This document shows, piece after piece, positions 9,041-18,121 of a stretch of DNA of 64,000 nt. A program made the translations under genes and the position numbers. The notes under the pieces are model-generated. The model saw nothing but the letters and a program-made list of their open reading frames with translations, did not search any database and was not told the DNA's origin. The stretch's first letter is position 1; each line of letters begins with the position of its first letter. This DNA comes from DATFKA01 sp035268885. GTDB taxonomy: Bacteria > Bacteroidota > Bacteroidia > Chitinophagales > Saprospiraceae. The stretch covers positions 1 to 64,000 of the forward strand of contig DATFKA010000101.1 of assembly GCA_035268885.1 (NCBI GenBank), in the 5' to 3' direction.

Positions 9041-9994
9041 ATGTACAATAGCTTTATTTCTGTCGTTTGCGTTCTACAGGCCGATTATCAGCTGCGTTAC
9101 CTAAACGAGTATCTCCAGCAGGTATATCAAATAAGTAATCCATCCTTTACGGATCTGGAAATCATTTTAGTGAATAATAAATTATCAGAATCGCCCGATT
9201 CCTATATTGAGCAGTGTACTCCGGAAATCAGAAAACATATATTTTTACTCAATTTGTCGAATAAAGCCGTAAAGAGTAATGCTATTCTGGCGGGCTTAGA
9301 TCGGGCCAACGGAGATTACACCCTGATTTTTGAGCCCGAGCTACACAAGCGTCCCGAACTCATTATCGATTTATTTGAGCGTACTCGACAGGGCTTTGAT
9401 ATTGTTTACTTGCGTGCGAAAAGGCGCAAACTGCCTGCCCATATTCGCTTTTTCAACCGCTTGTTTTACCTCATCATGCGGAACTTTTCTCCACTTACCG
9501 TAGACGAGGGGGCCTACGATAGCCGAATCATTTCTCGTCGGGCACTGAATTCTTTATTACGCTTACGCGAAAACCTGCGCTACATGAAAGCTATCTATTC
9601 GCTGGTCGGCTACCCAACCTCGTCGATTGAATTAGAAGCGGCCATTCCCGAACAGGACAAAAGTGCTTTTTCGGATCGATTCAAAACTTCACTCATCGCC
9701 ATTAGTTCCTTCACCTCTTTTTTACGAACGATTCTGCTGACTGTATTTTTAATTTCCTTTGTATTTCTGATTGGAGTGATTGCCAATGCTTTACTGGTTA
9801 AATTTACCGGCTTTGATATTCTGGGCAATCCAGAAGAAGTGGTCAAGGGGTGGACCTTTTTGGTGATTTTGGTTTCCCTGTTTTTCGCCGCCAACTTTTT
9901 AATCCTCTACATCATGTCCATCTACCTGAGTAATATTTATCAGGAATTAAAGCAGCGTCCTCTGTACATCATAGAGTCAATCAAGCGTTTTTGA
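9041..9994 (+). CDS. Family 2 glycosyltransferase with C-terminal membrane helices
   Basis: A GT-A fold glycosyltransferase of 317 residues from the chosen ATG. An upstream in-frame TTG at 9014 would add nine basic residues but the ATG gives the usual family start (NSFISVVCVLQ). The segment LDRANGDYTLIFEPELH corresponds to the DxD region with EPE in place of DAD. Two C-terminal membrane helices (about residues 227-255 and 270-300) resemble the polyprenyl-phosphate glycosyltransferase group (GtrB/DPM1-like). It is divergent from the exporter operon and its 3' end overlaps by 14 bases the convergent hydrolase gene. Sugar and acceptor unknown. Confidence 0.85.
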   Translation: MYNSFISVVCVLQADYQLRYLNEYLQQVYQISNPSFTDLEIILVNNKLSESPDSYIEQCTPEIRKHIFLLNLSNKAVKSNAILAGLDRANGDYTLIFEPELHKRPELIIDLFERTRQGFDIVYLRAKRRKLPAHIRFFNRLFYLIMRNFSPLTVDEGAYDSRIISRRALNSLLRLRENLRYMKAIYSLVGYPTSSIELEAAIPEQDKSAFSDRFKTSLIAISSFTSFLRTILLTVFLISFVFLIGVIANALLVKFTGFDILGNPEEVVKGWTFLVILVSLFFAANFLILYIMSIYLSNIYQELKQRPLYIIESIKRF

Positions 9995-10817
9995 GCTGAT
10001 CCAGGAGCCAACTACGCGTATACTGAATCACTTCTTCTTTGTTGATATCGTTGTGCAATTCGTGGTAGCCGCCTTCCCAACTTTTAAAGGTAACGGGACC
10101 ACTTAGCCTTTCGGCAAAACGCCGGGCCGCATCGTGACTGATTATTTGATCATCCGTTCCGTGAATGATCAATAAGGGAATATATATGCTACCTGAATAA
10201 TCATTGAGAAAATCCGCCTTCTCAATCATAAACACCCCTGTATTTGGCGTTATTTTATCGTGCACCAGCGGATCATTTTGGTAGGCCTGTACTTCTGCCG
10301 GATCCCGGCTTACGTGTTGAGAATCCAGGTCATTTTTCATCGAGAGCTTGGGTAATAAAGAACGGACTAATTTACCACCCTGTATTTTAATGGGTGAGGG
10401 CTTGAAAGACAGTTCTATCCAGGGAGCACTGGCAACGATGCCCTGGACTTTTACATCTTCTCCGAGCAAGTAATTAAGGACTAGATTCCCACCCATACTG
10501 TGTCCGTATAGATAAACCGGTTTATCCCCATAGACCCTTTTGATATGCTCTACCAGTGTTTTAATCTCCTGAATGAAGGCCTCATAAGAGACCGTGTGAC
10601 CCCGCTGTCCTTCCGAACGCCCGTGACCTCGCCGGTCGTAGCCCATTGCGGCGATCCCCTCCTGAGCGAAGGCCTCCGCTACGTGGTCGTAACGCGCAAT
10701 GTGCTCTCCCATACCGTGCACAAAACCTACCACGGCTACTGGATCCGTCTGTTTCCAATGTAAGGCGTGAATGTTCAGTCCGTCTGGCGTCTGCCAGGAA
10801 AAAGTATCTGCTTTCAT
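9981..10817 (-). CDS. Alpha/beta hydrolase, monoacylglycerol lipase-like
   Basis: A 278-residue serine hydrolase of the lysophospholipase/monoglyceride lipase type. The oxyanion motif FVHGMGEH is near residue 33, the nucleophile is Ser107 in GHSMGG, the acid is in HGTDDQI and the final histidine in GGYHELHND. There is no signal peptide, so it is probably cytosolic. It lies downstream of a large inverted repeat that separates it from the M14 peptidase gene on the same strand. Likely substrate class is monoacylglycerols or lysophospholipids, by family. Confidence 0.9.
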   Translation of the reverse strand: MKADTFSWQTPDGLNIHALHWKQTDPVAVVGFVHGMGEHIARYDHVAEAFAQEGIAAMGYDRRGHGRSEGQRGHTVSYEAFIQEIKTLVEHIKRVYGDKPVYLYGHSMGGNLVLNYLLGEDVKVQGIVASAPWIELSFKPSPIKIQGGKLVRSLLPKLSMKNDLDSQHVSRDPAEVQAYQNDPLVHDKITPNTGVFMIEKADFLNDYSGSIYIPLLIIHGTDDQIISHDAARRFAERLSGPVTFKSWEGGYHELHNDINKEEVIQYTRSWLLDQLKNA

Positions 10818-10839
10818 CTACAGTGGTTGAATTATTGAA

Positions 10840-10895
10840 CTTCAGGAAAGCCAAACTTGTGAATGCTCATAGACATCACAAGTTTGGCACTGAAG
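10840..10895. repeat. Long inverted repeat between M14 gene and hydrolase gene
   Basis: Perfect 13-base arms GCCAAACTTGTGA (10850-10862) and TCACAAGTTTGGC (10876-10888) around a 13-base loop, extended outside by CTTCAG (10840-10845) with CTGAAG (10890-10895). It sits after the M14 stop and before the hydrolase start, both on the minus strand. There is no T-run after the stem, so it may be a transcript-stabilising or attenuating hairpin rather than a classic terminator. Confidence 0.7.
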
Positions 10896-10943
10896 AAAGA
10901 TAGTAATTTTTGGCTGTAATCTGTATTCCCGATTTCAGCTTTC

Positions 10944-13580
10944 CTAAAAGCCAGGTAATAGCATCACGGCATTTTGCATCATTCGGGAAGGTCCCCGCCA
11001 GAACATTCGATACTGGGTATTATCCAGGAGAAAGACCACTTTACCCTGTCCCATTTCCATTACTCCGGCGAAGCTTCCACCGGCAAGATGCTCCAGATTT
11101 TCTTTTGAAGCGTAGCCGGCTACGGCCAGTTCATCGACATTTTTGTGATAAAAACCCACGGTTTGAAAATCGGCATTTGGTTTTATCGCATCTGCTCCGA
11201 ACTTAAGCGTATACACTTGCTCGTCGACCCCAAATGCCAGGGGATGCGTGGCATCAATCTGCGCATTTAGAGCGGTACCCGGGATGCGCTTTTTACCAAA
11301 GTAATCTTCACGATCTTCGTAAGCCAGATATTTCACCTGATCGGAGGAATCCTTAGTACTGGACTTCATTTCCACCTCTGTAAAACCAGAAGCTTTTTTG
11401 GTAAAGAACTCGGCTGCGCCTTCGGTGGCGACGATCACCCCGCCGCGTTGCACCCAATCTTTGAGTTCAGCCAACTGTTCTTTTTTGAACATTTGGCCTA
11501 AGCCGCTACCCCCACCCGGCAATACCAGTACATCATAGTCCTGTAGATCGGCATAGCCATAACGCGATCCAAACTTAGGCAGGGCCGTTTGACGTAAAAT
11601 AGAAGCTCGAATTCTTTCTACTGGCAATTCTGTCTCCTGATCAAACAGAAAGTACAGCTGACCGCTGGTATAAGTATTAAAGGGAGGCTCAATCAGCATA
11701 GCAACCCGAGGTTGTTTGATCGGACGGTTTTTTGAAGAGGCTAAATCCATTCCCATTTTCATCCGGCCACTCTGATAAGCCTGGATCTGTACTTTGGTAG
11801 ACTCGGTAATGTCCTGCATATCAGTCGATAGTTGATCTGCCTTATCCAGATTGCGGCCGACCAATACGATTAATGCCCCCGGTTCGTAAGACCGACCCTC
11901 CTGATCTGTAAAGGCTTCCTCAGCCGATCTTACCCGGTAGCCTTTTTGCCACAGCTTGGCCAGAGCTTTGGGGGCCTGCCGTTGATTCCAGTCTATCACG
12001 TAGGCGTAAGTATCCTCTACCGCTTCCAGGCCATAGTTTAGTTCAACCGGGGAACTAAGGGGTTCAGTAGCGCCACTGAAAGTGCTTTTTAGCTGAAAAG
12101 CCTGTAAATTATAAGCCAGTGGAGCCGCCCAAGTGGCCATATCGTACATCACCGAATCTTCAATAGCCAGATTGCGTTCCATCAAGCTAGTCACCAACAG
12201 GTGGCGGGGCTGATCGGTACTGACCACGTAGCTACCTTTCGGTAAAAGAGTATTCACCGCCTTACCACTGCGGTAATCAATCGCATTGTTAATGCGCGCA
12301 TCGGCGGTAGTGCGGGCGACCTCTACCCCATTGCGCAGCAGAATATTCACCACATCGGTCGTATAGATATCGTCCGGTAGAAAACAATAAGCTTTGGTTC
12401 CTGATTTATCCGTTTGGGGCTGCCAGGCCTGGTAGCTATAACGCAGTAATGCCTCGCGACGCTCGGCCGACTTCTGGATCGTAGCCAGTGACGTAGTATA
12501 ATGATCAAAAATACGCTGACGCAGCGTTAGGATATAACCATCGTTGGTCTCCACCGCACGACCGCCACCAATACCGCCCTGCTCCGTCAACATCCCAATT
12601 CCCCCCATCACAGACGGGTAAGAGGAGCCGTAGGCCGGATAGAAAAAATCAAAGGAAGTACGGGTGAAATAATTCAGTTTGTGTTCATTAAAGGCTTTTA
12701 CATTGGCCATTCCAAAAGTATCTGTCCAGGCCTCGTAAGTATCGGGCAGCAACTTATTGCGGGGTGTGGTACCCGGCATGGTAAAGTAATTGGAATTATA
12801 GCCCTGTTCGTGGTAGTCTACGTGTACCTGTGGCATCCATTTCTGATACTCGGCTACCTGCCCTCTGGATTCGGGATGTACCCCCCAGATCCAGTCCCGG
12901 TTCAGGTCAAACCAGTAGTGGTTAGTCCGGCCATTTGGCCAGGGCGCGTAATGCTCCAAATCTCTGGGCTCTTTGCCCGGCGTTTTTAAACGGGCCATGG
13001 AGTTATACCAGTAAGCATAGCGATTGCGACCATCGGGATTGATACACACATACATGATAATAACGGACTTATCCAGCACCTGCTGCATTTCCGTATTTTC
13101 AGCGGCTGCCAGGTGATAAGCTACCTGCATCGCCGCTTCCGTAGAGCTAAATTCATTCCCGTGAATATTGTAACTGAAGGAAGTAAAAACCGGATCGTTA
13201 CTAATGATCTCCTCGGCACGCGCCGCATCGGCATCCAGTAATTCCAGGTGTCTTTCCTGCAATTCATCGAGACGGCCCATGTTTTCTTCTGATGTGATCA
13301 CCAGGTTGATGAGAGGTCTGCCCTCGTAAGTCTCTCCGTATTGATTCAACTGAACCTTTGGAGAAGCCTCTGCCAAATAATTAAAATATTGGGTGACGCG
13401 CTCGTATTCCGTCATATGCGCACCTAATTTATAGCCCAGAAAGTCTTCCGGTGAATCCAAATTGCGATCAAAGGGGGATTCCATAGCCAAACTAAAACGC
13501 TCGGTGTCCACCACCTTAACCTGCCCCATTAGACTGATACTTAGGCAGGTCAGAAACAATAAATTGATATGTTTTTTCAT
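10944..13580 (-). CDS. M14 family zinc carboxypeptidase, secreted
   Basis: A large exported carboxypeptidase of 878 residues. The start is taken at MKKHINLLFL, which begins the signal peptide (cleavage after SLMGQ); an in-frame ATG seven codons earlier is less likely. The M14 metal motif HGNE is present in NIHGNEFSS, and the third ligand His in VDYHEQG. The catalytic domain covers about residues 45-370. The C-terminal half carries a class-I glutamine-amidotransferase-like fold (VLPGGGSGLG, about residue 670), typical of long Bacteroidota M14 proteins. It follows the M28 gene by 29 bases and would remove C-terminal residues from peptides. Confidence 0.92.
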   Translation of the reverse strand: MKKHINLLFLTCLSISLMGQVKVVDTERFSLAMESPFDRNLDSPEDFLGYKLGAHMTEYERVTQYFNYLAEASPKVQLNQYGETYEGRPLINLVITSEENMGRLDELQERHLELLDADAARAEEIISNDPVFTSFSYNIHGNEFSSTEAAMQVAYHLAAAENTEMQQVLDKSVIIMYVCINPDGRNRYAYWYNSMARLKTPGKEPRDLEHYAPWPNGRTNHYWFDLNRDWIWGVHPESRGQVAEYQKWMPQVHVDYHEQGYNSNYFTMPGTTPRNKLLPDTYEAWTDTFGMANVKAFNEHKLNYFTRTSFDFFYPAYGSSYPSVMGGIGMLTEQGGIGGGRAVETNDGYILTLRQRIFDHYTTSLATIQKSAERREALLRYSYQAWQPQTDKSGTKAYCFLPDDIYTTDVVNILLRNGVEVARTTADARINNAIDYRSGKAVNTLLPKGSYVVSTDQPRHLLVTSLMERNLAIEDSVMYDMATWAAPLAYNLQAFQLKSTFSGATEPLSSPVELNYGLEAVEDTYAYVIDWNQRQAPKALAKLWQKGYRVRSAEEAFTDQEGRSYEPGALIVLVGRNLDKADQLSTDMQDITESTKVQIQAYQSGRMKMGMDLASSKNRPIKQPRVAMLIEPPFNTYTSGQLYFLFDQETELPVERIRASILRQTALPKFGSRYGYADLQDYDVLVLPGGGSGLGQMFKKEQLAELKDWVQRGGVIVATEGAAEFFTKKASGFTEVEMKSSTKDSSDQVKYLAYEDREDYFGKKRIPGTALNAQIDATHPLAFGVDEQVYTLKFGADAIKPNADFQTVGFYHKNVDELAVAGYASKENLEHLAGGSFAGVMEMGQGKVVFLLDNTQYRMFWRGPSRMMQNAVMLLPGF

Positions 13581-13609
13581 ACTAATATAATTTAGGCTCA
13601 AAGTAATTT

Positions 13610-14980
13610 CTAATTTCTCCGTCTAATCAAAGTCTTGGGGTAGACTACCACACTTTCATGCCCTTCTGTATTAACGGATGCTACGCCAAAAAGGAAGTTA
13701 TCGATGACGATATTTTCCAGGGTGTGTTCCGCATTTCCTTTAGGCACAAAAACGCTATGCTGCCATTGTGGAGCGGTTGTTTCTCGCCAGTAGACTTTAT
13801 AGCCAGCCAGGTCTTCGTCTTCTATCGGATCCCAAACCAGGCGGGTGGAAGGTCGAACGGCACCACCAATAGCGACGTTCTCCGGAGCGGGCGGGGCCCA
13901 CCCCAGACTTGCCAGGGTAATGGCATTCACCCCGGTAAGTTTAGCGGCGTATTCAAAATTCACTTCCTCGATGACATCTCCGTATTCCACGCCGTCTTCG
14001 GTACGAATATCCTGATGCTGTCGATCGTAGTTTTCGTGTGTTTCCATAATCCGGACGCCAGGAAAACCCTGGTCGTTAAATGGACGGTGGTGTCCTCCCC
14101 GACCAAAGCGATCCAGGCGATAGATCATCATGGCATTTAGATTGGTACAATATTGATCCGTCAGGCGGGCTACGTAGCGAGCCAGCTGGCGGGATGGGCC
14201 ATCTACTTCACCGCCGTAAAAACGGCGCCAAATCCGATCTCTTTCGGTCTCTTCTACTGGCGTTGGCTCCGAGAATACGCGGAAAGTCGTGTTGTCAATC
14301 ACACCGTCAATCCCCTTAATATTTCCAATCATATCATTATTCAGAATACCCATGACTTCCCATCCTTCTTCTTTAGCCACTTTTGCCATGTGCTGACCGC
14401 CGAATAGTCCTTGCTCCTCTCCGGATAAACCGGCATAAACGATGGTATTGGGAAAATCGTACTGCGTCAAAACTCTGGCGGCTTCAATGGCACCGGCCAT
14501 ACCGGACGCATTGTCATTTGCACCGGGCGCATCCGTGGTGGCATCACTGGCATTGCTGGCCCGTGAATCAATATCACCCGACATGATAATGTAGCGATTC
14601 GGATGGCGCGAGCCCCGTTGGATAGCCACTACATTGACCACGTAGACATCTTCGGTTATACGTCGATTCGTTCCTTTCTCTACCAGGCTATATTGGTAAC
14701 CTACCTCCAGGCAGCCACCACAAGCCTCCGATATTTTATCGAATTCTGCTTTGATCCAACGACGGGCCGCACCGATGCCACGGGTATCCGACAGGGTATC
14801 GGATAAAGTATTACGGGTACCAAAATCAACCAGGGCCTGTATATCGGCTTCCAGTCGCTCTGGCGAAGGCGCATTCGCAATATCGTACAACCGTTGATCA
14901 GACTGCGGCGGTGCCTGCTGTGCCAACACGGGAAAGACTAAGCCTAAAAAAATAATAGCTAAAAAGTAATTTCTGTGCAT
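13610..14980 (-). CDS. M28 family metallopeptidase with C-terminal Fn3-like domain
   Basis: A 456-residue secreted aminopeptidase-like protein with a signal peptide ending in VLAQ. The co-catalytic zinc motifs are visible: the first-ligand region IIMSGDIDSR (an Asp replaces the usual His), then DAPGANDNASG with the bridging Asp, and LSGEEQGLFG with the catalytic Glu pair. The last ~95 residues (APPAPENVAIGG onward) look like a fibronectin type III domain. It sits between the penicillin acylase and M14 genes on one strand, fitting a peptide-degrading operon. Substrate preference cannot be told from sequence. Confidence 0.9.
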   Translation of the reverse strand: MHRNYFLAIIFLGLVFPVLAQQAPPQSDQRLYDIANAPSPERLEADIQALVDFGTRNTLSDTLSDTRGIGAARRWIKAEFDKISEACGGCLEVGYQYSLVEKGTNRRITEDVYVVNVVAIQRGSRHPNRYIIMSGDIDSRASNASDATTDAPGANDNASGMAGAIEAARVLTQYDFPNTIVYAGLSGEEQGLFGGQHMAKVAKEEGWEVMGILNNDMIGNIKGIDGVIDNTTFRVFSEPTPVEETERDRIWRRFYGGEVDGPSRQLARYVARLTDQYCTNLNAMMIYRLDRFGRGGHHRPFNDQGFPGVRIMETHENYDRQHQDIRTEDGVEYGDVIEEVNFEYAAKLTGVNAITLASLGWAPPAPENVAIGGAVRPSTRLVWDPIEDEDLAGYKVYWRETTAPQWQHSVFVPKGNAEHTLENIVIDNFLFGVASVNTEGHESVVVYPKTLIRRRN

Positions 14981-15041
14981 TTGTAAAACTGTTTAAACGA
15001 TGTAATGGTGTGTTTAATGATGAGGATGTAGTTCTCCATTT

Positions 15042-17441
15042 TTAAGGTTTCAGATAAAGCGTTTCGGCAGTAACGGAGCTTATTTTTTCCTTGCTGAAAA
15101 AAAGTGGAAAGAATCGATCCTTGGCCCAGGTATCAAATAAATTTTTATAATTTTTGTTTTCGGGGTCACCCGATTGACCCGGAGAATTCGTTGCCAGACA
15201 GCGATCCCAATCCCCCGTATCCACAATAATCCGGAAGGAAGCACCACTGGACTGGTTATAATTACCGCCAGTACTATTAACGGTATGGCTATAGCCCCCA
15301 CGCGGAGCCGGTCCTACTTCTAATTGCGCGCGGACATCTGCACTTACTGCTGGCGAAAGCGGATGCTTCAGGACAATGTGCTTCAATTTTTCCTGGCCAT
15401 ACTGCCACTGTGTCATGTCACCGCCTACTTTTGTCCGTAGTGTTTTTAGGGCAATTTGTAGCGCATCTTTTAGGATTTGATCCCTCACCGCCAAAGCGTC
15501 TTCCCCAAAATGACCATCTGGCATCAAGAGGTAATCGATAACTTGTTTTAGCTGAAGGCGAATTAAATCACGACCCTCTGCAGGAACGATTCGATTAAAA
15601 ACGGCGTCGGATAATGCCTTTTCCCACTCTACGTAGATCGCCGCCGCAATACTATTGGGTCTGAGCTGATAATCCCATCCCATCAAGTGAGTTTTGGCGG
15701 CAGCCATTTGCTCTTCTTCAAAAATGAAAGGTTTCAGTAGTGGTACCAGAGTGCGTGCCGGGATAGAAAGGTAATCCGTTTGTAAACGGGCCATATCCGC
15801 CAGACTGTGCTTACGGCCGGAGGCCAGAACTTCACGTACCCGATTTCCCCGAAAGGGGTCAGACCAACTAAAACCAATGGCATCCCAATGTTCATAATCC
15901 TTTGGTGTCACGTTTTCATTGGCCGTGGCAAAAATACCACTCTCGGGATTGTAGACATTTGGCTTGGCAATGATGGGGAGATATCCGTCCCATTCGTAGC
16001 GTCCGTCACCGGGTACGGGCACCATACCACTAAAGTTCTTGCGAATCGGGGCAATACCCACCGCCTGCCAGCCAATATTCCCCTCGCGATCGGCCCAGAT
16101 CATATTCTCTCCAGGAATATGGCTAAAATTACAAGCCGCTCTAAATTCTTCAAAGGTTTTGGCCTGATCCATGCGTAGGCTGGCCAGGTAGGGAGATCCG
16201 CCGTATTCCAGCCATCCGCAACGTACAGCACAGGCCGTTTGACTGCTTTCCTGCTCAAAAACAACCGGACCGTGCCGGGTGTATTTGAGATCAACCATCA
16301 CGGGGGGTTGCCCTTTAACCGCTATGGTGTCCCGAATAACCTTCATCTCCTCCCAGGCTCCCTTGTACCAGTATTGATTCGGGTTGTCGGGGTTGGTTTG
16401 GTAGACGTATAAATCTTCGGCATCGGTTCTAAAAACCGTTAACCCCCAGGCTCCGTGCTCATTGTGACCAATGGAGACCCCCGGGATCTCAGGCTCTCCT
16501 CCTCCAATTACATTCCAGCCCGGGGCATTCAAATGTACCATATATCGCAAGGAGGGAACGGCTTGCGTTCGGTGTGGATCATTGGCCATCATAGGGTACC
16601 CGCTGGCGGTATGCTTCCCCGAGACAATCCAATTATTACTACCTATATTCGTCAGGCCCTCCTTAGAGTCCTGTTCCCAGCGCTTGTCTTCTGCTTCTGC
16701 TAAACCACGGAAAGCTTCCAGATCATTACGAGCATCACCTACAATATCTTCGGGCCGGAAGCGGACCGGACGTCGATAAGCATTGTATAATTCAAGAATA
16801 TCTTCGTCAAAGAGCGCCGGATCAATCAGCGAATCGATACTTAATTTGGGGTTTTTCGGGTGAAACCAACTCAATTCCTGGACTTTTTTCGGCCCTAGTT
16901 CAGCCACGGCTCTAGCCGTACTTAATTCCGTACCAATATTACCCAGTAGCCCCTGATGACGGGAAATAACAATATCGGGTGTCCAGTACTGAGGCTCGAT
17001 ATCCAATAGATCAAACTCCATGGGGAGCAAATCGGGATTCTCCCGGGTTAGTTTAATGTAGGCATTTACGCCTTGGGTGAAGGATTCGATGATTTTCACC
17101 CCCCGTGGATGGTAATGCCCCATCTCGGTCTTCATATCGCCACGAAACTGAAAAAGACGAGTGCCGATATCCCGTTTAACTTCCCGGGGTCCAAGTATTT
17201 CGGCGACGGTGCCCGTAGCCTGTCGGCGCCAAACTTCAAATTGGAAAAGTCGATCCCGGGCGGCATAATAGCCCTGGGCAAAAAATAAATCAGCTTCGTT
17301 TTGCGCATAAATATGTGCTACACCCCATTGATCTACTTTTATTTCTACGGGAGCATTTAGCCCCTCAATTTGAAAGGCATTCTGGGCAGGTAATAAATAC
17401 AAATTAAATAAGAAAAAACAAGCAAGTAGAGAGATTCGCAT
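15042..17441 (-). CDS. Penicillin acylase family protein
   Basis: A 799-residue Ntn-hydrolase precursor with a signal peptide (cleavage near LLPAQ). The alpha chain covers about residues 20-260; autocleavage is expected before Ser268 in NIGSNNWIVSG, which gives the N-terminal nucleophile serine of the beta chain. Members hydrolyse amide bonds of penicillins, acyl-homoserine lactones or other N-acyl compounds in the periplasm. It begins 8 bases after the RidA-like gene stops and is followed by two peptidases, so scavenging of acylated amines or peptides is a reasonable inference; quorum quenching is possible but unproven. Confidence 0.93.
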   Translation of the reverse strand: MRISLLACFFLFNLYLLPAQNAFQIEGLNAPVEIKVDQWGVAHIYAQNEADLFFAQGYYAARDRLFQFEVWRRQATGTVAEILGPREVKRDIGTRLFQFRGDMKTEMGHYHPRGVKIIESFTQGVNAYIKLTRENPDLLPMEFDLLDIEPQYWTPDIVISRHQGLLGNIGTELSTARAVAELGPKKVQELSWFHPKNPKLSIDSLIDPALFDEDILELYNAYRRPVRFRPEDIVGDARNDLEAFRGLAEAEDKRWEQDSKEGLTNIGSNNWIVSGKHTASGYPMMANDPHRTQAVPSLRYMVHLNAPGWNVIGGGEPEIPGVSIGHNEHGAWGLTVFRTDAEDLYVYQTNPDNPNQYWYKGAWEEMKVIRDTIAVKGQPPVMVDLKYTRHGPVVFEQESSQTACAVRCGWLEYGGSPYLASLRMDQAKTFEEFRAACNFSHIPGENMIWADREGNIGWQAVGIAPIRKNFSGMVPVPGDGRYEWDGYLPIIAKPNVYNPESGIFATANENVTPKDYEHWDAIGFSWSDPFRGNRVREVLASGRKHSLADMARLQTDYLSIPARTLVPLLKPFIFEEEQMAAAKTHLMGWDYQLRPNSIAAAIYVEWEKALSDAVFNRIVPAEGRDLIRLQLKQVIDYLLMPDGHFGEDALAVRDQILKDALQIALKTLRTKVGGDMTQWQYGQEKLKHIVLKHPLSPAVSADVRAQLEVGPAPRGGYSHTVNSTGGNYNQSSGASFRIIVDTGDWDRCLATNSPGQSGDPENKNYKNLFDTWAKDRFFPLFFSKEKISSVTAETLYLKP

Positions 17442-17449
17442 AGATGGGT

Positions 17450-18022
17450 TTATTTCAATTCGACAATAAATTCAATTTCGACCGCAATATTTCGGGGCAA
17501 AGAGCCCATTCCCACGGCTGCTCTGGCGTGCTTTCCTTTTTCACCAAAGACCTCTACCATAAGATCAGAAAAGCCGTTGATGACCTCGGGTTGATTGGTG
17601 AAATCTTCCGTAGCATTAACCATTCCCAGTACCTTGACGATTCTATTGACTCGATCCAGGTCTCCAATTTCTGCTTTTAGTGCTGCTAATTGATTGATGG
17701 CCACCAGACGCGCGGCTGCGTAACCTTCTTCCTCGGTCAGGTCGCGACCCACTTTACCGGTGATATAGGTGCCGTCTTCCTTTTTGGGGCCCTTGCCGGC
17801 CAGAAAAACCAATTTTCCCGTGGTAACGGCATTTACGTAATTAGCGACCGGAGTAGAAGCAGAAGGTAAGGTAATCCCCAACTCAGCCAATTTAGCTTCG
17901 ACTTGTCCGCTGCTGGCTTCCGGGGTTTGAGCCCTGGCCGTATCGGTACTTGCCTGGGAACGGGGTTCACAGGCGGAGAGCAGTAAAAATGAAAAAGATA
18001 AAAGGATGGATAATCTGATCAT
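17450..18022 (-). CDS. RidA/YjgF family lipoprotein
   Basis: A 190-residue protein with a lipoprotein signal (LLLSAC, Cys18), a short linker, then a RidA/YjgF/UK114 domain from about residue 45 (KLAELGITLPSAS to the end). RidA enzymes deaminate reactive enamines/imines, but an exported lipidated version has no such known role, so function is uncertain. The arginine expected near the end of the active site is not clearly kept (segment AAVGMGSLPRNIAVEIE). First gene of the penicillin acylase operon; its start codon lies in an 11-base inverted repeat. Confidence 0.88.
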   Translation of the reverse strand: MIRLSILLSFSFLLLSACEPRSQASTDTARAQTPEASSGQVEAKLAELGITLPSASTPVANYVNAVTTGKLVFLAGKGPKKEDGTYITGKVGRDLTEEEGYAAARLVAINQLAALKAEIGDLDRVNRIVKVLGMVNATEDFTNQPEVINGFSDLMVEVFGEKGKHARAAVGMGSLPRNIAVEIEFIVELK

Positions 18023-18076
18023 AGCACAGGTTTTAACTTGGAAGATAATATTTTTTCCAAAATGGCCTGTGCTATG
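18020..18076 (-). promoter_or_regulatory. Leader hairpin including the RidA-like start codon
   Basis: Perfect 11-base arms CATAGCACAGG (18020-18030) and CCTGTGCTATG (18066-18076), with a nested 6-base pair TTGGAA (18038-18043)/TTCCAA (18055-18060). On the minus-strand transcript, the right arm ends in the AUG of the RidA-like gene, so folding would hide the start codon. Possible translational control of the operon. Confidence 0.55.
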
Positions 18077-18089
18077 CCGACCAATTACA

Positions 18090-18113
18090 GGCAGTCATCG
18101 GCAGATGACTGCC
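18090..18113 (-). terminator. Hairpin after accD
   Basis: Perfect 10-base arms GGCAGTCATC (18090-18099) and GATGACTGCC (18104-18113) with a 4-base loop, 8 bases beyond the accD stop on the minus strand. No T-tract follows on either strand, so termination is a guess; it may instead protect the accD 3' end. Confidence 0.45.
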
Positions 18114-18121
18114 CAAACAAT

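Noticed and set aside
13658..14140. Plus-strand ORF of 160 codons opposite the M28 gene
   Set aside because: Shadow of the M28 reading frame; no domain visible.
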